A stretch of 64,000 bases of DNA from Halieaceae bacterium (GCA_902623175.1 CACNSR010000009.1:33306-97305), one strand, 5' to 3'. Numbered from the stretch's first letter, positions 1 to 12,995 are shown. Notes: generated by a model from the sequence alone, not told the origin. Program-made: numbers and translations.

Positions 1-43
1 GGCTCATCAACAGCCTTTTTCCTTGAAAGTCTCCTTCCCTACC

Positions 44-1393
44 CTATATTCCAGCCCCTATTCTGATCGGTGAGCCATCAAAAAAACGATCGAGGCGAAA
101 CTCTCCCAAGTCAATAGTTGGCTTATTTTGAATTAGCTTGCTAATCACACTTCCAGCGCCTGGCCCGATCCCAAAGCCATGGCCACTGAATCCAGTAGAC
201 AGATAAAACCCAGGAATTTTATCAATGTGTGAGATCACTGGAACGACGTCGGGCGTTGTTTCAACCATGCCAGCCCATGACTCTACGATATTCGCATTTC
301 TTAATTCTGGATAAACCTCGCCTAGTTTTTTTTGTATTTGGGCAATGGTCTTTTTATTCGGCTTGGGATTTAAAACTCTGTTCATTTCAAAAGGAGACTT
401 CTTGTCGAGATCCCAGTGTTTTGGTGCGGCAAGTTCATCAAAAAAATCAGCTCCTATGGATAACTTCAGCACACTGAACTCGTTGATTAAGGCACGAAGA
501 TATTTTTTTGAGTACTTCAGAGATGAAGGCGTTATCGCATGATCAAACGTAGAGCCGTGAGCAACGGTATAGCCGCCATCATTTCGCTTTCTGATACTTA
601 GTTGTCTATCAAAGATGGCGCCATTTATTTTTGTTTCTACTGCATTTGTTCTTGCCACTGTCCCTCTCACTTTCAATTGAGGAACGCTGATACCAAGAGA
701 TCCGCAAAAATACGACGACCACGCTCCCGCAGCACAGAGAGCCGTTGAAGTAGAGATAGCACCTTTTTCTGTTATTACTCTAGACAGCCGGCCACCTGAC
801 GTTTCTATACCCCTCACGGAACAGCCGGAAATGATACTGGCTCCCAAGTCTTCAGCAGCCTTAGCAATTGCAAGGGTTGCTTTTTGAGGTTCTGCTCTCC
901 CATCAGTTCTAGTTAGGATTCCTCCGACCCACTTGTTGGCTGCTAGACCAACCTCATTTCGGAGCCCTTCTTGATCAAGAAGCTCCGTTGGAATATCGTA
1001 CTTTTTTGCCAAATCCAGCCATGCATTAAAACTTTGTAACTCCTTTTCGTCATTGGCTGTAAATAAGCAGCCGCCCTCTTTGTAGCCCGTATCTATATCT
1101 GTCTCGGATGAGAAGTATCTCCATATCCTCTGGCTTTCCGCGACCATTGGGATTTCCCTTTCGTCCCGACCTTGTATACGAACGAAGCCCCAATTTCTTC
1201 CAGATTGTTCTCCTGAGATATAGCCTTTTTCACATAAACATACTTTGATGCCTTCTTTCGCTAGAAAGTAGGCCGTAGACACGCCAATAATCCCGCCGCC
1301 TATGATTACGACATCAGCTGCCTTGGGAGCATTTATTGGAGACTGGAAATCTCCACTCCACGTTGAGCTTACATTTTGACCCATTGGTGTCAT
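44..1393 (-). CDS. FAD-dependent oxidoreductase of the glycine/D-amino-acid oxidase (DadA/DAO) family
   Basis: A 449-residue protein with an N-terminal Rossmann FAD motif (GGGIIGVSTAYFLAKEG, near residue 32) and a DAO-type C-terminus (ESWAGMVETTPDVVPVIS, then GFSGHGFGIGPG). Members of this family oxidise amines or amino acids such as sarcosine, glycine or D-amino acids with FAD; the substrate cannot be read from the sequence. I chose the ATG at 1393 because GGAGAG lies about four bases upstream; a longer open frame reaches 1480, but its extra residues (MWGWSWWSEAV...) look non-coding. It stands alone, and its upstream side is separated from the next gene by a family A repeat, so it may be the first cassette of the accessory array. 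Confident for the family, not for the substrate. Confidence 0.85.
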   Translation of the reverse strand: MTPMGQNVSSTWSGDFQSPINAPKAADVVIIGGGIIGVSTAYFLAKEGIKVCLCEKGYISGEQSGRNWGFVRIQGRDEREIPMVAESQRIWRYFSSETDIDTGYKEGGCLFTANDEKELQSFNAWLDLAKKYDIPTELLDQEGLRNEVGLAANKWVGGILTRTDGRAEPQKATLAIAKAAEDLGASIISGCSVRGIETSGGRLSRVITEKGAISTSTALCAAGAWSSYFCGSLGISVPQLKVRGTVARTNAVETKINGAIFDRQLSIRKRNDGGYTVAHGSTFDHAITPSSLKYSKKYLRALINEFSVLKLSIGADFFDELAAPKHWDLDKKSPFEMNRVLNPKPNKKTIAQIQKKLGEVYPELRNANIVESWAGMVETTPDVVPVISHIDKIPGFYLSTGFSGHGFGIGPGAGSVISKLIQNKPTIDLGEFRLDRFFDGSPIRIGAGI

Positions 1394-1520
1394 ACGTCTC
1401 TCCGATCGACAATTTGGATGTTGACAGGGCAAACAGGCGTTAACATCAACCGCCTCTGACCACCAACTCCAACCCCACACCTGTCATATTCAGAAGCTTC
1501 ATGCGTTGAGCGTACCTGGG

Positions 1521-1565
1521 ACGACTGCAATTGTGACTGCGATGGTTGCTGCCCAGATACACTAG
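1521..1565 (+). repeat. Family A repeat, copy 1
   Basis: The core at 1541-1560 matches the family core GATGGTTACCGCCCAGATAC at 18 of 20 positions and is preceded by the usual TTGTGA-rich left half. It lies in the 364-base gap between the FAD oxidoreductase and the next gene. I see nothing else in that gap except the ribosome-binding site of the next gene. Confidence 0.7.
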
Positions 1566-1757
1566 ACACACTCGCGTATGTCTCGTGCGCAGTTTTGCTG
1601 CGCTGTACGGTTGAGTTTCGGATCAGGCTGAAGCGCGCTTGTCACTGTTACACACTGCCAGCACATCTGCCAAGAGAGTAGATTGTGCGGTGGAGCACGA
1701 GTTACGATTAATCATCTTGCCGATCGTTGCCGTGATTACTTTTATCAGGAGTTTCAA

Positions 1758-2192
1758 ATGAAGCATTTATTTATCGCAGTACTTACTATCTGTTTTGTCA
1801 GCCTTGCATTTGCTGACGGACATGGGACCCATTTGTCTTTTGCACCGCGCCAAGATAATTCTCAAATGACGGTGACGTCAGTAAATTTGACTCCGGGCGG
1901 TGGCACTATCACCGCAACAGGTGAGATGGGAGAGTACGGCCGTGTATATACAACTTACAAATTAACGGCTGATCCCAGTGGCATGTCAGGGTCAGTATTA
2001 GGTGAGGGTCGAGGGGCTCTACAAGATGGAAATTTTGTCTCAGGCTCCGGACCTGGAGCTTACTACCGCGATGGGACTAAGTTCACGATGCACATTTTCT
2101 TTAAAATCAGTGATGGCACTCAGAACCTAGACAAAATTGTATTCGATGCCTTCACAGGGGAATTAACTCACGATGTGTATGTCGTAAAGTGA
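1758..2192 (+). CDS. Small secreted protein of unknown function
   Basis: A 144-residue protein starting with a clear signal peptide (MKHLFIAVLTICFVSLAFA, likely cut before DG). The mature part is rich in Gly, Thr and Ser (for example TPGGGTITATGEMGEYG and GSVLGEGRGALQDG), which suggests a small beta-sheet protein exported to the periplasm or medium. The ATG at 1758 follows CAGGAG at 1746-1751; an in-frame start further upstream would bury the signal peptide. I recognise no domain. It sits alone between two family A repeats, as a one-gene unit. Confidence 0.7.
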   Translation: MKHLFIAVLTICFVSLAFADGHGTHLSFAPRQDNSQMTVTSVNLTPGGGTITATGEMGEYGRVYTTYKLTADPSGMSGSVLGEGRGALQDGNFVSGSGPGAYYRDGTKFTMHIFFKISDGTQNLDKIVFDAFTGELTHDVYVVK

Positions 2193-2280
2193 ACCTCGAT
2201 CACCCAGACAATATAGCTGTGGATCTTTGTATAAGTCTATTTTTAATCTCTGAACCGAGCAAGTCGTGACAGCCCCTGAG

Positions 2281-2325
2281 GTGGGCAAATTGCCGTTGTG
2301 ATTGCGATGGTAACCGTCCAGAACC
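2281..2325 (+). repeat. Family A repeat, copy 2
   Basis: The left half (GCCGTTGTGATTGCGATGG) is well kept; the 20-base core at 2306-2325 matches at 16 positions. It has the same orientation as all other copies. Confidence 0.6.
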
Positions 2326-2483
2326 AGTCGCTAACGCGAGCGGAGCGCGAAGATGACGCAACTGAACGATGGGCCTATGACTCTGGAGGTTTGTCAGCGA
2401 CGGCTATTTGCCCTTGGCCAGCATTGTTGTTAGAGCCGTTTATTGCTTTGCAAACTCGAGCAGCACCTTCAGGGTGTTATTAA

Positions 2484-2545
2484 TGGTGCCCGGGGCCGGG
2501 CTTGACCCGGCACGACCTCAACAGTCGGCGGATTTTAAGTTCCCT
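2484..2545 (-). pseudogene. tRNA-Leu(TAA) remnant 1 (3' part)
   Basis: On the minus strand this reads as the 3' end of tRNA-Leu including CCA, the T arm, the variable arm and the anticodon arm; the TTTTAAGT anticodon stretch is still present. It diverges before the D arm, so no functional tRNA can form. Together with the following 140 bases up to family A copy 3 it resembles the junction at 18657-18885, sharing stretches such as GTCAAACGCCCTC and TTTGACTTACGAG. Confidence 0.7.
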
Positions 2546-2680
2546 TCACTACGACAGAACACAACATATACCGCCCAAACACAAGTCAAACGCCCTCACC
2601 TACTCGGTTAAGTCGCTTCTACATGGAGTTACTTTGACTTACGAGAGTCAGCAGAGTGTGAGCGAAATAACCTTCCTCGG

Positions 2681-2734
2681 AGGGGGCTAAATGCCGTTGT
2701 GATTGTAATGGTTACACCCCGCATACATCAGGCG
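2681..2734 (+). repeat. Family A repeat, copy 3
   Basis: GGGGGCTAAATGCCGTTGTG opens the copy; the core at 2707-2726 matches at 15 of 20 positions. It closes a composite junction that begins with tRNA-Leu remnant 1. The 572-base gap 2193-2764 holds only repeats and this remnant. Confidence 0.6.
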
Positions 2735-2764
2735 ACAAACAACAATTCTATCTCGCCTACCATC

Positions 2765-3232
2765 TCATCTAACAACAGTCTGGGAGGTGCCAGCACCACC
2801 AACAAGCGGCGACCAATGCGCGGCTCGAATCTTCCACTCCCCATCCTCTTTAACGAACACTTGCGTAACTCTAGTTCGGTAATCGGGTACCTTTGCGGAG
2901 CCTTGTGGTTGCATGACAGCCTCTTGATAATAATGAGCCACCGCAGCTTGGCCTTCTACGATCACCGTAATATCAACATGTTTAATGTTTCCGGAAAAGG
3001 AAACAAAAGTATTGTCAGTAGTATTCCGAGAAATTTCATTTAGAAGTCCTCCGCTTGAGAAAAACTCCTTAGACCCTTTTTTTGAAATCCGCATGGGGTC
3101 TTGCTTCAACTCTTGGTTGGTGAATTGAATGTTGTCTAGTAGGACCTGTTTGATCTCAGAAACGGTATCTGCACGAACGCTCGCTGATACTCCGACAAAA
3201 ATAAACCCGAGCGCTTTAATAAACTTGGACAT
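2765..3232 (-). CDS. Secreted SnoaL/NTF2-like protein
   Basis: A 155-residue protein with a signal peptide (MSKFIKALGFIFVGVSASVRA) and a body typical of the NTF2-like/DUF4440 fold: an N-terminal helix (IKQVLLDNIQF), central strands (HVDITVIVEGQAAVAHYYQ) and a C-terminal pattern RTRVTQVFVKEDGEWKIRAAHWS. Proteins of this fold bind small hydrophobic ligands or act as isomerases or hydrolases; nothing here fixes a role. The ATG is preceded by GGAGG at good spacing. It is divergent from the next gene, with a family B repeat in between. Confidence 0.75.
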   Translation of the reverse strand: MSKFIKALGFIFVGVSASVRADTVSEIKQVLLDNIQFTNQELKQDPMRISKKGSKEFFSSGGLLNEISRNTTDNTFVSFSGNIKHVDITVIVEGQAAVAHYYQEAVMQPQGSAKVPDYRTRVTQVFVKEDGEWKIRAAHWSPLVGGAGTSQTVVR

Positions 3233-3320
3233 TGATCCTCCCTAAAGTGATCTTGATGTATAACCACGACTGTAATACGAAGTTGCGATGTGGCGCCAGT
3301 TCTATCCTCTGGTGCTGAAC

Positions 3321-3368
3321 GCAGGACTATCTCAATGTGAGAGGTCATATCAGGTCAAAAGTAAGAGG
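3321..3368 (+). repeat. Family B repeat, copy 1
   Basis: It begins GCAGGACTATCTCAATGTGA and continues GAGGTCAT. The first 28 bases are identical to those of the copy at 46156, more than 42 kb away beside tRNA-Ser. It carries one half unit only. Confidence 0.7.
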
Positions 3369-3461
3369 CGACAAATATCGCTTTGGATCGGGGCTGGCGG
3401 CAATCAATTAATCAAACTAAGGTACCCGTTGAACTCAGCGCGATTATATTTTGGAGGAAAG

Positions 3462-3824
3462 ATGAGAAAGATTGTTTTTATTATCAGCCTACTGGCTACT
3501 GCATCCGCTAACGCATCGACGATGCTCCTGTGGTCATGCAATTTACTGGAGGGGCACACCATTGAAGAGGTCAAAACCATAAATTCAGCATGGGTAAAAG
3601 CAGTTAACGAGTTGTCTGAATATAAAGTGGAGAGCTTCGTACTTGAATCCATTGCTTCGCCGGATATGGCGGCGTTCCGATATATAGACGTGTTCGAAAA
3701 CCCGATTCACTGGGGACAAATTCGATCGAAGATAGAGGGTGGCGCGTTGGACGCTTTTGAGGAGCAATTTAATGAGGCAAGCAAATGTGGCGAGGCGAGT
3801 TTGTATGAAGCTTCAGAAAGTTGA
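3462..3824 (+). CDS. Small secreted protein, single-domain relative of the lipoprotein at 12996
   Basis: A 120-residue protein with a signal peptide (MRKIVFIISLLATASANA) and a mature domain with two or three cysteines (WSCNLLEGHTIEEV ... EASKCGEASL). By eye the pattern of an aromatic-Cys start, a helix, a hydrophobic strand and a second Cys near the end resembles each half of the two-domain lipoprotein at 12996-13799 (WSFCSMNDGYDETAL ... EMTTCNNF). The ATG at 3462 follows TTGGAGGAAAG. Function unknown; the shared layout suggests a ferredoxin-like alpha/beta fold, which is inference. Confidence 0.65.
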   Translation: MRKIVFIISLLATASANASTMLLWSCNLLEGHTIEEVKTINSAWVKAVNELSEYKVESFVLESIASPDMAAFRYIDVFENPIHWGQIRSKIEGGALDAFEEQFNEASKCGEASLYEASES

Positions 3825-3927
3825 CTGCAGCAAAATAGTCTATTTTTCCTTTAATAGATTGTATTGACGGCTTCTGAGAGTGGTTATGGCTTCGGGCCAA
3901 AGCTTGGACGCTAGGAGGGGAATCAGG

Positions 3928-4266
3928 ATGCTAGACAGAAGGGTTTTAGCGGTTTTCGCGATCGTACCTACTTTATCGGCCTGCGCTACGACCGAGGGAT
4001 TTTCATTTGAGAATATTTACGACGACGTTGTTGCGCTACTAACTGATGATTCAGACGTCTCAGTAACTGACGGTTCAGACGAGCCTGTAAATTTAGAAGA
4101 GGATCCTGCGCCGGAAGTCATACCAGGAGATGACGAACCTGCACGTTGGCTGATTAAGAAAGGTTGCAGCTTGGACTCTGTTACTGTCGATGCCGAGGGT
4201 ACACGCACTTGGAAAATGCGCTGTCCCAATAGCAGATGGGTCACGCTGATGGACAATAGCCTTTAA
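3928..4266 (+). CDS. Small lipoprotein of unknown function
   Basis: A 112-residue protein with a lipobox ending at Cys19 (PTLSAC), so it should be lipidated and anchored in a membrane. An acidic linker follows (DDSDVSVTDGSDEPVNLEED), then a short C-terminal domain with two cysteines (KKGCSLDSVTVDAEGTRTW ... MRCPNSRWVTL). The ATG at 3928 is chosen because AGGAGGGG lies just upstream; a GTG at 3880 would add 16 residues and spoil the signal sequence. It is probably co-transcribed with the preceding gene. No family recognised. Confidence 0.6.
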   Translation: MLDRRVLAVFAIVPTLSACATTEGFSFENIYDDVVALLTDDSDVSVTDGSDEPVNLEEDPAPEVIPGDDEPARWLIKKGCSLDSVTVDAEGTRTWKMRCPNSRWVTLMDNSL

Positions 4267-4340
4267 TGTTGAGTGGGCTGCTGCGCTCTTGGTAAAACAA
4301 AAAAATAGCGAGTAGTGGTGTAGTCACCATCATAGACAAG

Positions 4341-4390
4341 TGGTGCCCGGGGCCGGACTTGAAACGGCGCGGCCTGAATGTAGGACGGGG
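4341..4390 (-). pseudogene. tRNA-Leu(TAA) remnant 2 (3' end only)
   Basis: The plus strand reads TGGTGCCCGGGGCCGGACTT, identical to the 3' end and T arm of the intact tRNA-Leu at 23748; similarity fades in the variable arm. It runs directly into family A copy 4. Confidence 0.65.
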
Positions 4391-4436
4391 GCTAACTAAA
4401 TTTGTGACGGCAATGGTTACCGCGCAGCGACATTAG
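4386..4436 (+). repeat. Family A repeat, copy 4
   Basis: The core at 4412-4431 matches the family core at 16 of 20 positions and is followed by CATTAG, the usual right end. It abuts tRNA-Leu remnant 2. Confidence 0.55.
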
Positions 4437-4515
4437 CGAATGCGCAAAATACGCCCACTCCTTCTTGACCGTAATCAAGACCTAGAGTGAATAGGTTTTT
4501 TTTATCAAACGGCCT

Positions 4516-5244
4516 TCAGAGTGGAGCCCTTGGCTTTTGAAAAATAAGCACATGTTGCTGCGGCAGGTAGCTTTCCGTCCTGACCCAGTCGAGGCCAATG
4601 GCCGCCATTTCTTGCTTCACCTGCACCTCACTCATCTTGTGCAGCCGCTTGATGGGTACGCGTGGGTCTTCTGCTCGGTACTCTACGAGCACAAGTTGTC
4701 CGCCTGGTTTCAAGGACTCTTTCAGACGCTCGCCCATCTCTCGGGGAAACGAAAACTCGTGGTAAGCGTCTATGATGAAAGCTAGGTCAATCTGATTGTC
4801 GGGTAGCTTGGGGTCATCCACCTCGCCTAGAACGGTCTCTACGTTGGCTACATTTTCCTGAGCTTTCCGCCGCGCTATGCGGGCCAACATCTCGGGTTGA
4901 ATATCAACCGAAAACACCTTCCCCCGACTTACCCGCTGTGCGACAGGAAATGTGAAGTAACCCGTGCCGGCGCCAATGTCTGCGACCACAGAATCTTCTG
5001 ACAGACTGAGTTCGGCGATCAAAAGATCTGTGCGCTCCTGACGCTCCCGCTCTGGCCGGTCCAGCCAACCAGCGCCCAAGTGACCCATAACATGAGAAAT
5101 CTCTCTGCCCATGTAAAATTTGCCTATCCCGTCATGGCTAGGCAGACCAGTGGTGTAGTGAGAATTTTCTGGATCGGCATCCGCTCTGACGCTCGATGCC
5201 CCAGCGGCCAGGCAGAAGTAAATCATGTACCTTACTATGAGCAT
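4516..5244 (-). CDS. Secreted class I SAM-dependent methyltransferase
   Basis: A 242-residue protein. An N-terminal signal peptide (MIYFCLAAGASSVRA) is followed by a Rossmann methyltransferase domain with motif I VVADIGAGTGYFTFP, an acidic residue after strand 2 (VFSVDIQPEML) and the LKPGGQLVLVEY motif. Export of a SAM-dependent enzyme is odd because SAM is cytoplasmic, but a group of predicted periplasmic methyltransferases of this kind is common in marine proteobacteria; another one lies at 52037. Either Met1 or Met7 (5226, with TAAGG upstream) may be the start. It is a one-gene unit between family A copies. Confidence 0.75.
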   Translation of the reverse strand: MLIVRYMIYFCLAAGASSVRADADPENSHYTTGLPSHDGIGKFYMGREISHVMGHLGAGWLDRPERERQERTDLLIAELSLSEDSVVADIGAGTGYFTFPVAQRVSRGKVFSVDIQPEMLARIARRKAQENVANVETVLGEVDDPKLPDNQIDLAFIIDAYHEFSFPREMGERLKESLKPGGQLVLVEYRAEDPRVPIKRLHKMSEVQVKQEMAAIGLDWVRTESYLPQQHVLIFQKPRAPL

Positions 5245-5365
5245 TCCACATCCAGACTTGACGTTTTATTCCAATAATAGAGAAATCGCACTCTGAGATG
5301 GCGCTGTTCGCATCTTAAATACCAAGGAAGATATTTTCTGCCGTGAAGCCTAGGGGGGGGTGGGA

Positions 5366-5410
5366 GGCGGCTAATCGCCGCTGTAATTGAGATGGTTACC
5401 GCCCAAGCAT
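5366..5410 (+). repeat. Family A repeat, copy 5
   Basis: GGCGGCTAATCGCCGCTGTA opens the copy; the core at 5391-5410 matches at 16 of 20 positions, the first 15 bases being exact. Confidence 0.6.
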
Positions 5411-5445
5411 TTTATTAACAAATCGCTGTTTCCACGGTAACTGAT

Positions 5446-6213
5446 TCATGCTGCTGTGAACCCTCCGTCGGCCATGTAGACCCCGCCGTTACAAAAAGAC
5501 GAGTCTTCTGAAGCCAAAAAAACCGCAAGTTTCGCAATCTCCTCTACTTTTCCGTAGCGCTGCATTGGAATTGTGGATATGACAGCGTTTTTAAAAGCTG
5601 CAGGGTCCTCAGAATTAGCCTGTGACCCAACAGATTCCATCATTCGCGTGTCTGTCGGTCCCGGCGCTAAGGCATTAACTCTGATACCGAACCCTGCATT
5701 TTCTAGGCAGGCCGTTCTGACTAACCCATTTACCGCATGTTTACTCGCTGCATAGGGACACAAACCAGGGAAACCAACTGTGCCCGCACCCGAGGATACC
5801 GCCACAAAACTACCACTTCCCCTAGCACGCATTGGAGGAAGTCCATGTTTCAAGTAGAGCCATACGCCTGTAACGTTAACAAGCAGGGTTTCGTTGAATT
5901 CCTCGACTGAATACATTTCCAGAGGCTGGACTTTCCCCTCTGTACCCGCGTTAGCGATGATCGCATCGATGCCGCCAAATTCTGCGACACACCGCTCCAC
6001 CGATGACAAAACTGCGGCCTCGTCTAAAGCATCTACCAAAAAAGTTGTCAGTTTTGTTCCGGCGCCCAAGGACTCATTTATATCTGCAAGCTTCTCGGCT
6101 GACCGGCCAGTAATACATACTGAGGCCCCCTCGGTGAGAAATCTTTGTGTCATCGCCGTGCCAATCTCACCTGTTGCGCCAGTTATTAAGACAACTTTTT
6201 CCTTCATTCTCAC
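5446..6213 (-). CDS. Short-chain dehydrogenase/reductase (SDR)
   Basis: A 255-residue classical SDR: a TGATGEIG cofactor loop near residue 11, a NAG motif (IIANAGTEG), catalytic Ser in VAVSSGAG and the YAASK active-site motif, then PGPTDTRMM and the C-terminal NGGVYMADGGF. It should be a cytoplasmic NAD(P)(H)-dependent oxidoreductase of unknown substrate. The start could be Met1 or Met3; neither has a strong ribosome-binding site. It forms a one-gene unit, with family A repeats on both sides and a second SDR just beyond. Confidence 0.85.
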   Translation of the reverse strand: MRMKEKVVLITGATGEIGTAMTQRFLTEGASVCITGRSAEKLADINESLGAGTKLTTFLVDALDEAAVLSSVERCVAEFGGIDAIIANAGTEGKVQPLEMYSVEEFNETLLVNVTGVWLYLKHGLPPMRARGSGSFVAVSSGAGTVGFPGLCPYAASKHAVNGLVRTACLENAGFGIRVNALAPGPTDTRMMESVGSQANSEDPAAFKNAVISTIPMQRYGKVEEIAKLAVFLASEDSSFCNGGVYMADGGFTAA

Positions 6214-6327
6214 AATGTCACCGCCATCCTTTGTTCGTTGCTTGACTTTGATTCACGCAAACATCGCTGTTTTCCAGAGAAGGTATAGTGCAGGAACCAC
6301 CGCGACAAGCCTCCTGTCGTAGTTAAG

Positions 6328-6380
6328 GAAGGTAGCAGCATTGTGATGGTGATGCTTACCGCCCAGATACATTAAGGGAA
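6328..6380 (+). repeat. Family A repeat, copy 6
   Basis: The core at 6351-6370 matches at 19 of 20 positions and is followed by ATTAAGGG. It separates two divergently oriented SDR genes. Confidence 0.7.
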
Positions 6381-6497
6381 GGAATTGGGGTTAAGGTAAC
6401 TAACCGCGGGTGCCAACCAACACATATGTGAGAGGATTTCTCCTGCATTGACCTTTAATTGGGCTAACGAATAAACATCAATTTAGGACACAGCAAG

Positions 6498-7283
6498 ATG
6501 GACAGATACAAAGGTAAGGTAATCGTCGTAACAGGCGCTGGCGGGGGTATCGGACGCGCGTCCGCTATTCGATTTGCGAGTGAGGGTGGATCTGTGCTGG
6601 CAGTTGATTTTCAGGGGGAAGCGCTCTCGAAAACCTTAAAAATAGTTAGAGACGCGGGGGGAGATATACACGGTGTGCAAAGTGACGTCGGTGACGCCGA
6701 ACAGGTGCAGCATTACCTAGAGGAGTGTGTTTCAGTTTTTGGAGGTGTCGACGTTCTGTTTAACAACGCTGGCATTGTTGGCGGTATAGGGCCACTTGAG
6801 CTTCTAGACGAGGCAACTTTTGATGAACTTTTTAGAGTAAATGTGAAGAGTGTTTGGCTCGGTATGCGATTTGCAAAACCAATCATAGCCGAGCGTGGTG
6901 GTGGCGCCATCATAAATACTGCCTCGGCAGCGGGTTTAACAGCGACACCAACATTAATGGGATACGGAGCCAGCAAGCACGCTGTTGTTGGCATGACCAA
7001 AACAGCGGCTGTGGAAATGGCCTCAATGGGTATTCGTGTGAACTGTATCTGCCCCGGGATAGTTTCTACACAAATGATTCAGACCATTGAAAATAAGTCC
7101 GTCTCGCTCGGGCTGGTGTCCAGTGCTGACCAGTATCAGCAAGCCTACAGTGACAGGACTCCGCTAAAGCGATATGTAGAAGCATCAGAAGTAGCGGCTC
7201 TCGTGGCTTTTCTTGGATCAGATGAGGGCGGCATGATCACGGGGGAAACATCCGTAATTGATGGAGGGTTTCTGCAATCCTAG
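6498..7283 (+). CDS. Short-chain dehydrogenase/reductase (SDR)
   Basis: A 261-residue classical SDR with TGAGGGIG cofactor loop (residues 12-19), acidic VDF after strand 2 (suggesting NAD preference), NNAG motif (LFNNAGIVGG), catalytic YGASK, and the C-terminal GETSVIDGGF. Substrate unknown; the closest general types are 3-oxoacyl-ACP reductase-like or hydroxysteroid-like dehydrogenases. AGGA lies upstream of the ATG. It is divergent from the SDR at 5446 and only loosely similar to it, so the two are not a recent duplication. Confidence 0.85.
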   Translation: MDRYKGKVIVVTGAGGGIGRASAIRFASEGGSVLAVDFQGEALSKTLKIVRDAGGDIHGVQSDVGDAEQVQHYLEECVSVFGGVDVLFNNAGIVGGIGPLELLDEATFDELFRVNVKSVWLGMRFAKPIIAERGGGAIINTASAAGLTATPTLMGYGASKHAVVGMTKTAAVEMASMGIRVNCICPGIVSTQMIQTIENKSVSLGLVSSADQYQQAYSDRTPLKRYVEASEVAALVAFLGSDEGGMITGETSVIDGGFLQS

Positions 7284-7319
7284 GAATTATCTGATCTGCT
7301 TTAGGCTCACCAAAAGATT

Positions 7320-7355
7320 GTCTCAATGTGAGAGGTCATGTCAGTGCAAAGCAAA
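7320..7355 (+). repeat. Family B repeat, copy 2
   Basis: It contains AATGTGAGAGGTCATGTCAG exactly, then TGCAAA. It sits about ten bases before family A copy 7, so the two families form one junction here. Confidence 0.7.
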
Positions 7356-7363
7356 TGGTGTAC

Positions 7364-7420
7364 CGGGGGGGGACTAATCGCTATTGTGATAGTGATGGTT
7401 ACCACCCAGATACGTTTAAG
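7364..7420 (+). repeat. Family A repeat, copy 7
   Basis: The core at 7394-7413 matches at 19 of 20 positions (GATGGTTACCACCCAGATAC). Preceded by GGGGGGGGACTAATCGC. Confidence 0.7.
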
Positions 7421-7496
7421 CGTGGAATTTGGCCGTTACAGTCAGCACTGTGCTGAGTCGGTTACCAGTAGCCGCTGGGGTCGCCCTCGCCAGACA

Positions 7497-7619
7497 CTAC
7501 AACGCTATGCCAAGGACCAACATAGCGCCCAGAAGAAGATAGTTTCGGGGCTGAGCCTTTTCCTCTTCAAATTCTTGTAACCGCCTTCGCAGTTTCTTGA
7601 TCTTCTTTTTCTTGCCCAT
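7497..7619 (-). CDS. Possible 40-residue membrane miniprotein with a basic N-terminus
   Basis: The frame reads MGKKKKIKKLRRRL, then a short acidic helix (QEFEEEKAQPR), then one hydrophobic segment (NYLLLGAMLVLGIAL) and a stop. The layout of a positively charged cytoplasmic head plus a C-terminal membrane anchor is coherent and unlike random sequence. Against it, I see no clear ribosome-binding site upstream of 7619. No family is recognised. It lies downstream of the lacZ-symporter operon and on the same strand, but about 270 bases away. Confidence 0.4.
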   Translation of the reverse strand: MGKKKKIKKLRRRLQEFEEEKAQPRNYLLLGAMLVLGIAL

Positions 7620-7890
7620 TTCAAATTAGCAATCAAAAACGCCCTACGGAACCATATCGCAATTGGAAAATCAGATCCTTGATCTGAGAGTCGAGGGTTA
7701 GTGCAGCTCCCCGGACTGACCCGTCCGAGAAACGGCGCCACCTAGAGTCGTGAAACATTGTAGCGGTGAAGCTGTTAAGAAAAGGTCAGCCCTGAATAGT
7801 CTTTACCACCCAGCGCATCTATGTGCTCCCTTGGGGATCCACCATTGGCATCGAACCAGTCTGCCCCTCCTAGCACCGAGGTGGAGCGAT

Positions 7891-12467
<4,577 letters not shown>

Positions 12468-12517
12468 TCATTTCAGGAAGTCTGATCTCATGGCTCTTCG
12501 TCTATGACGTTACTCTC

Positions 12518-12618
12518 ACCCAGTAACGCTACAAAAGGGTTCAGAAACAACATAATGGTGAAGTCGATTGCTATTAGGCCTTACAAATAAATATTTGGCA
12601 AAAAAGGGTTACTGGGTT
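12518..12618. promoter_or_regulatory. Inverted repeat upstream of lacZ
   Basis: ACCCAGTAAC at 12518-12527 and its exact inverse GTTACTGGGT at 12609-12618 flank about 80 bases. The pair lies 125-225 bases upstream of the lacZ start. It could be a pair of operator half sites, or it may simply reflect the remnant gene that ends at 12610. No promoter hexamers stand out. Confidence 0.25.
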
Positions 12619-12690
12619 AGGAGACCCCTCAACTCTTTTAAAAACGCCACCACCAAGGTGCATCGGGTATGGCTCGCTAAGCGTGTATCA
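12610..12690 (-). pseudogene. C-terminal remnant of a ribbon-helix-helix-like gene
   Basis: The minus strand encodes DTRLASHTRCTLVVAFLKEL followed by six residues and a stop. It matches the C-terminus of the frame beside tRNA-Leu at 23466 (DTPLTSHTRCTVVTMLVEDL); SHTRCT is identical in both, and the DNA is conserved over about 40 bases. The reading frame is cut off exactly where family B copy 3 begins, so a rearrangement at the repeat probably truncated it. Confidence 0.5.
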
Positions 12691-12720
12691 GTGAGAGGTC
12701 ATGCCAGAGCAAATGTAAGA
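12688..12720 (+). repeat. Family B repeat, copy 3
   Basis: CAGTGAGAGGTCATGCCAGA, then GCAAATG. Directly fused to the remnant gene that ends the preceding segment and followed after about 25 bases by family A copy 8. Confidence 0.65.
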
Positions 12721-12734
12721 TGATGGAAGCCTTC

Positions 12735-12785
12735 GGAGGGGCGAACCGCCCTTGTAATTGTGATAGCTACCGCCCAGGTGCAGCG
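12735..12785 (+). repeat. Family A repeat, copy 8
   Basis: GGAGGGGCGAACCGCCCTTG opens the copy; the core at 12762-12781 matches at 16 of 20 positions. The 603-base gap upstream of lacZ contains this, family B copy 3 and the gene remnant. Confidence 0.6.
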
Positions 12786-12934
12786 CGCTTAGCGTTGGAG
12801 ATCCCTTAACCTAGACCTCAAGCAGTTGTCTTAGCAAAATCGGGAGGTTCTAGCCAAGAAAAAATGTTATTCCCGCTGGGGCATTTTCCCGATGTCCAAG
12901 GCTATCGAGGCACTAAATTAGTGCGGATTCGCGC

Positions 12935-12965
12935 TTGAGAACATCATCGATCTTGGTGTAATAAT
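12935..12965 (+). promoter_or_regulatory. Possible sigma-70 promoter of the two-domain lipoprotein gene
   Basis: TTGAGA at 12935-12940 and TAATAA at 12959-12964 are 18 bases apart and about 30 bases before the ATG at 12996. The match is fair, and the ribosome-binding site GGAGG at 12985 fits the resulting short leader. Confidence 0.35.
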
Positions 12966-12995
12966 CTAGTAAATGGGAAACCCTGGAGGTTGGGA

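Noticed and set aside
3136..3348. Minus-strand frame upstream of the SnoaL-like gene
   Set aside because: Overlaps the family B repeat and the signal-peptide region of the real gene in another frame.
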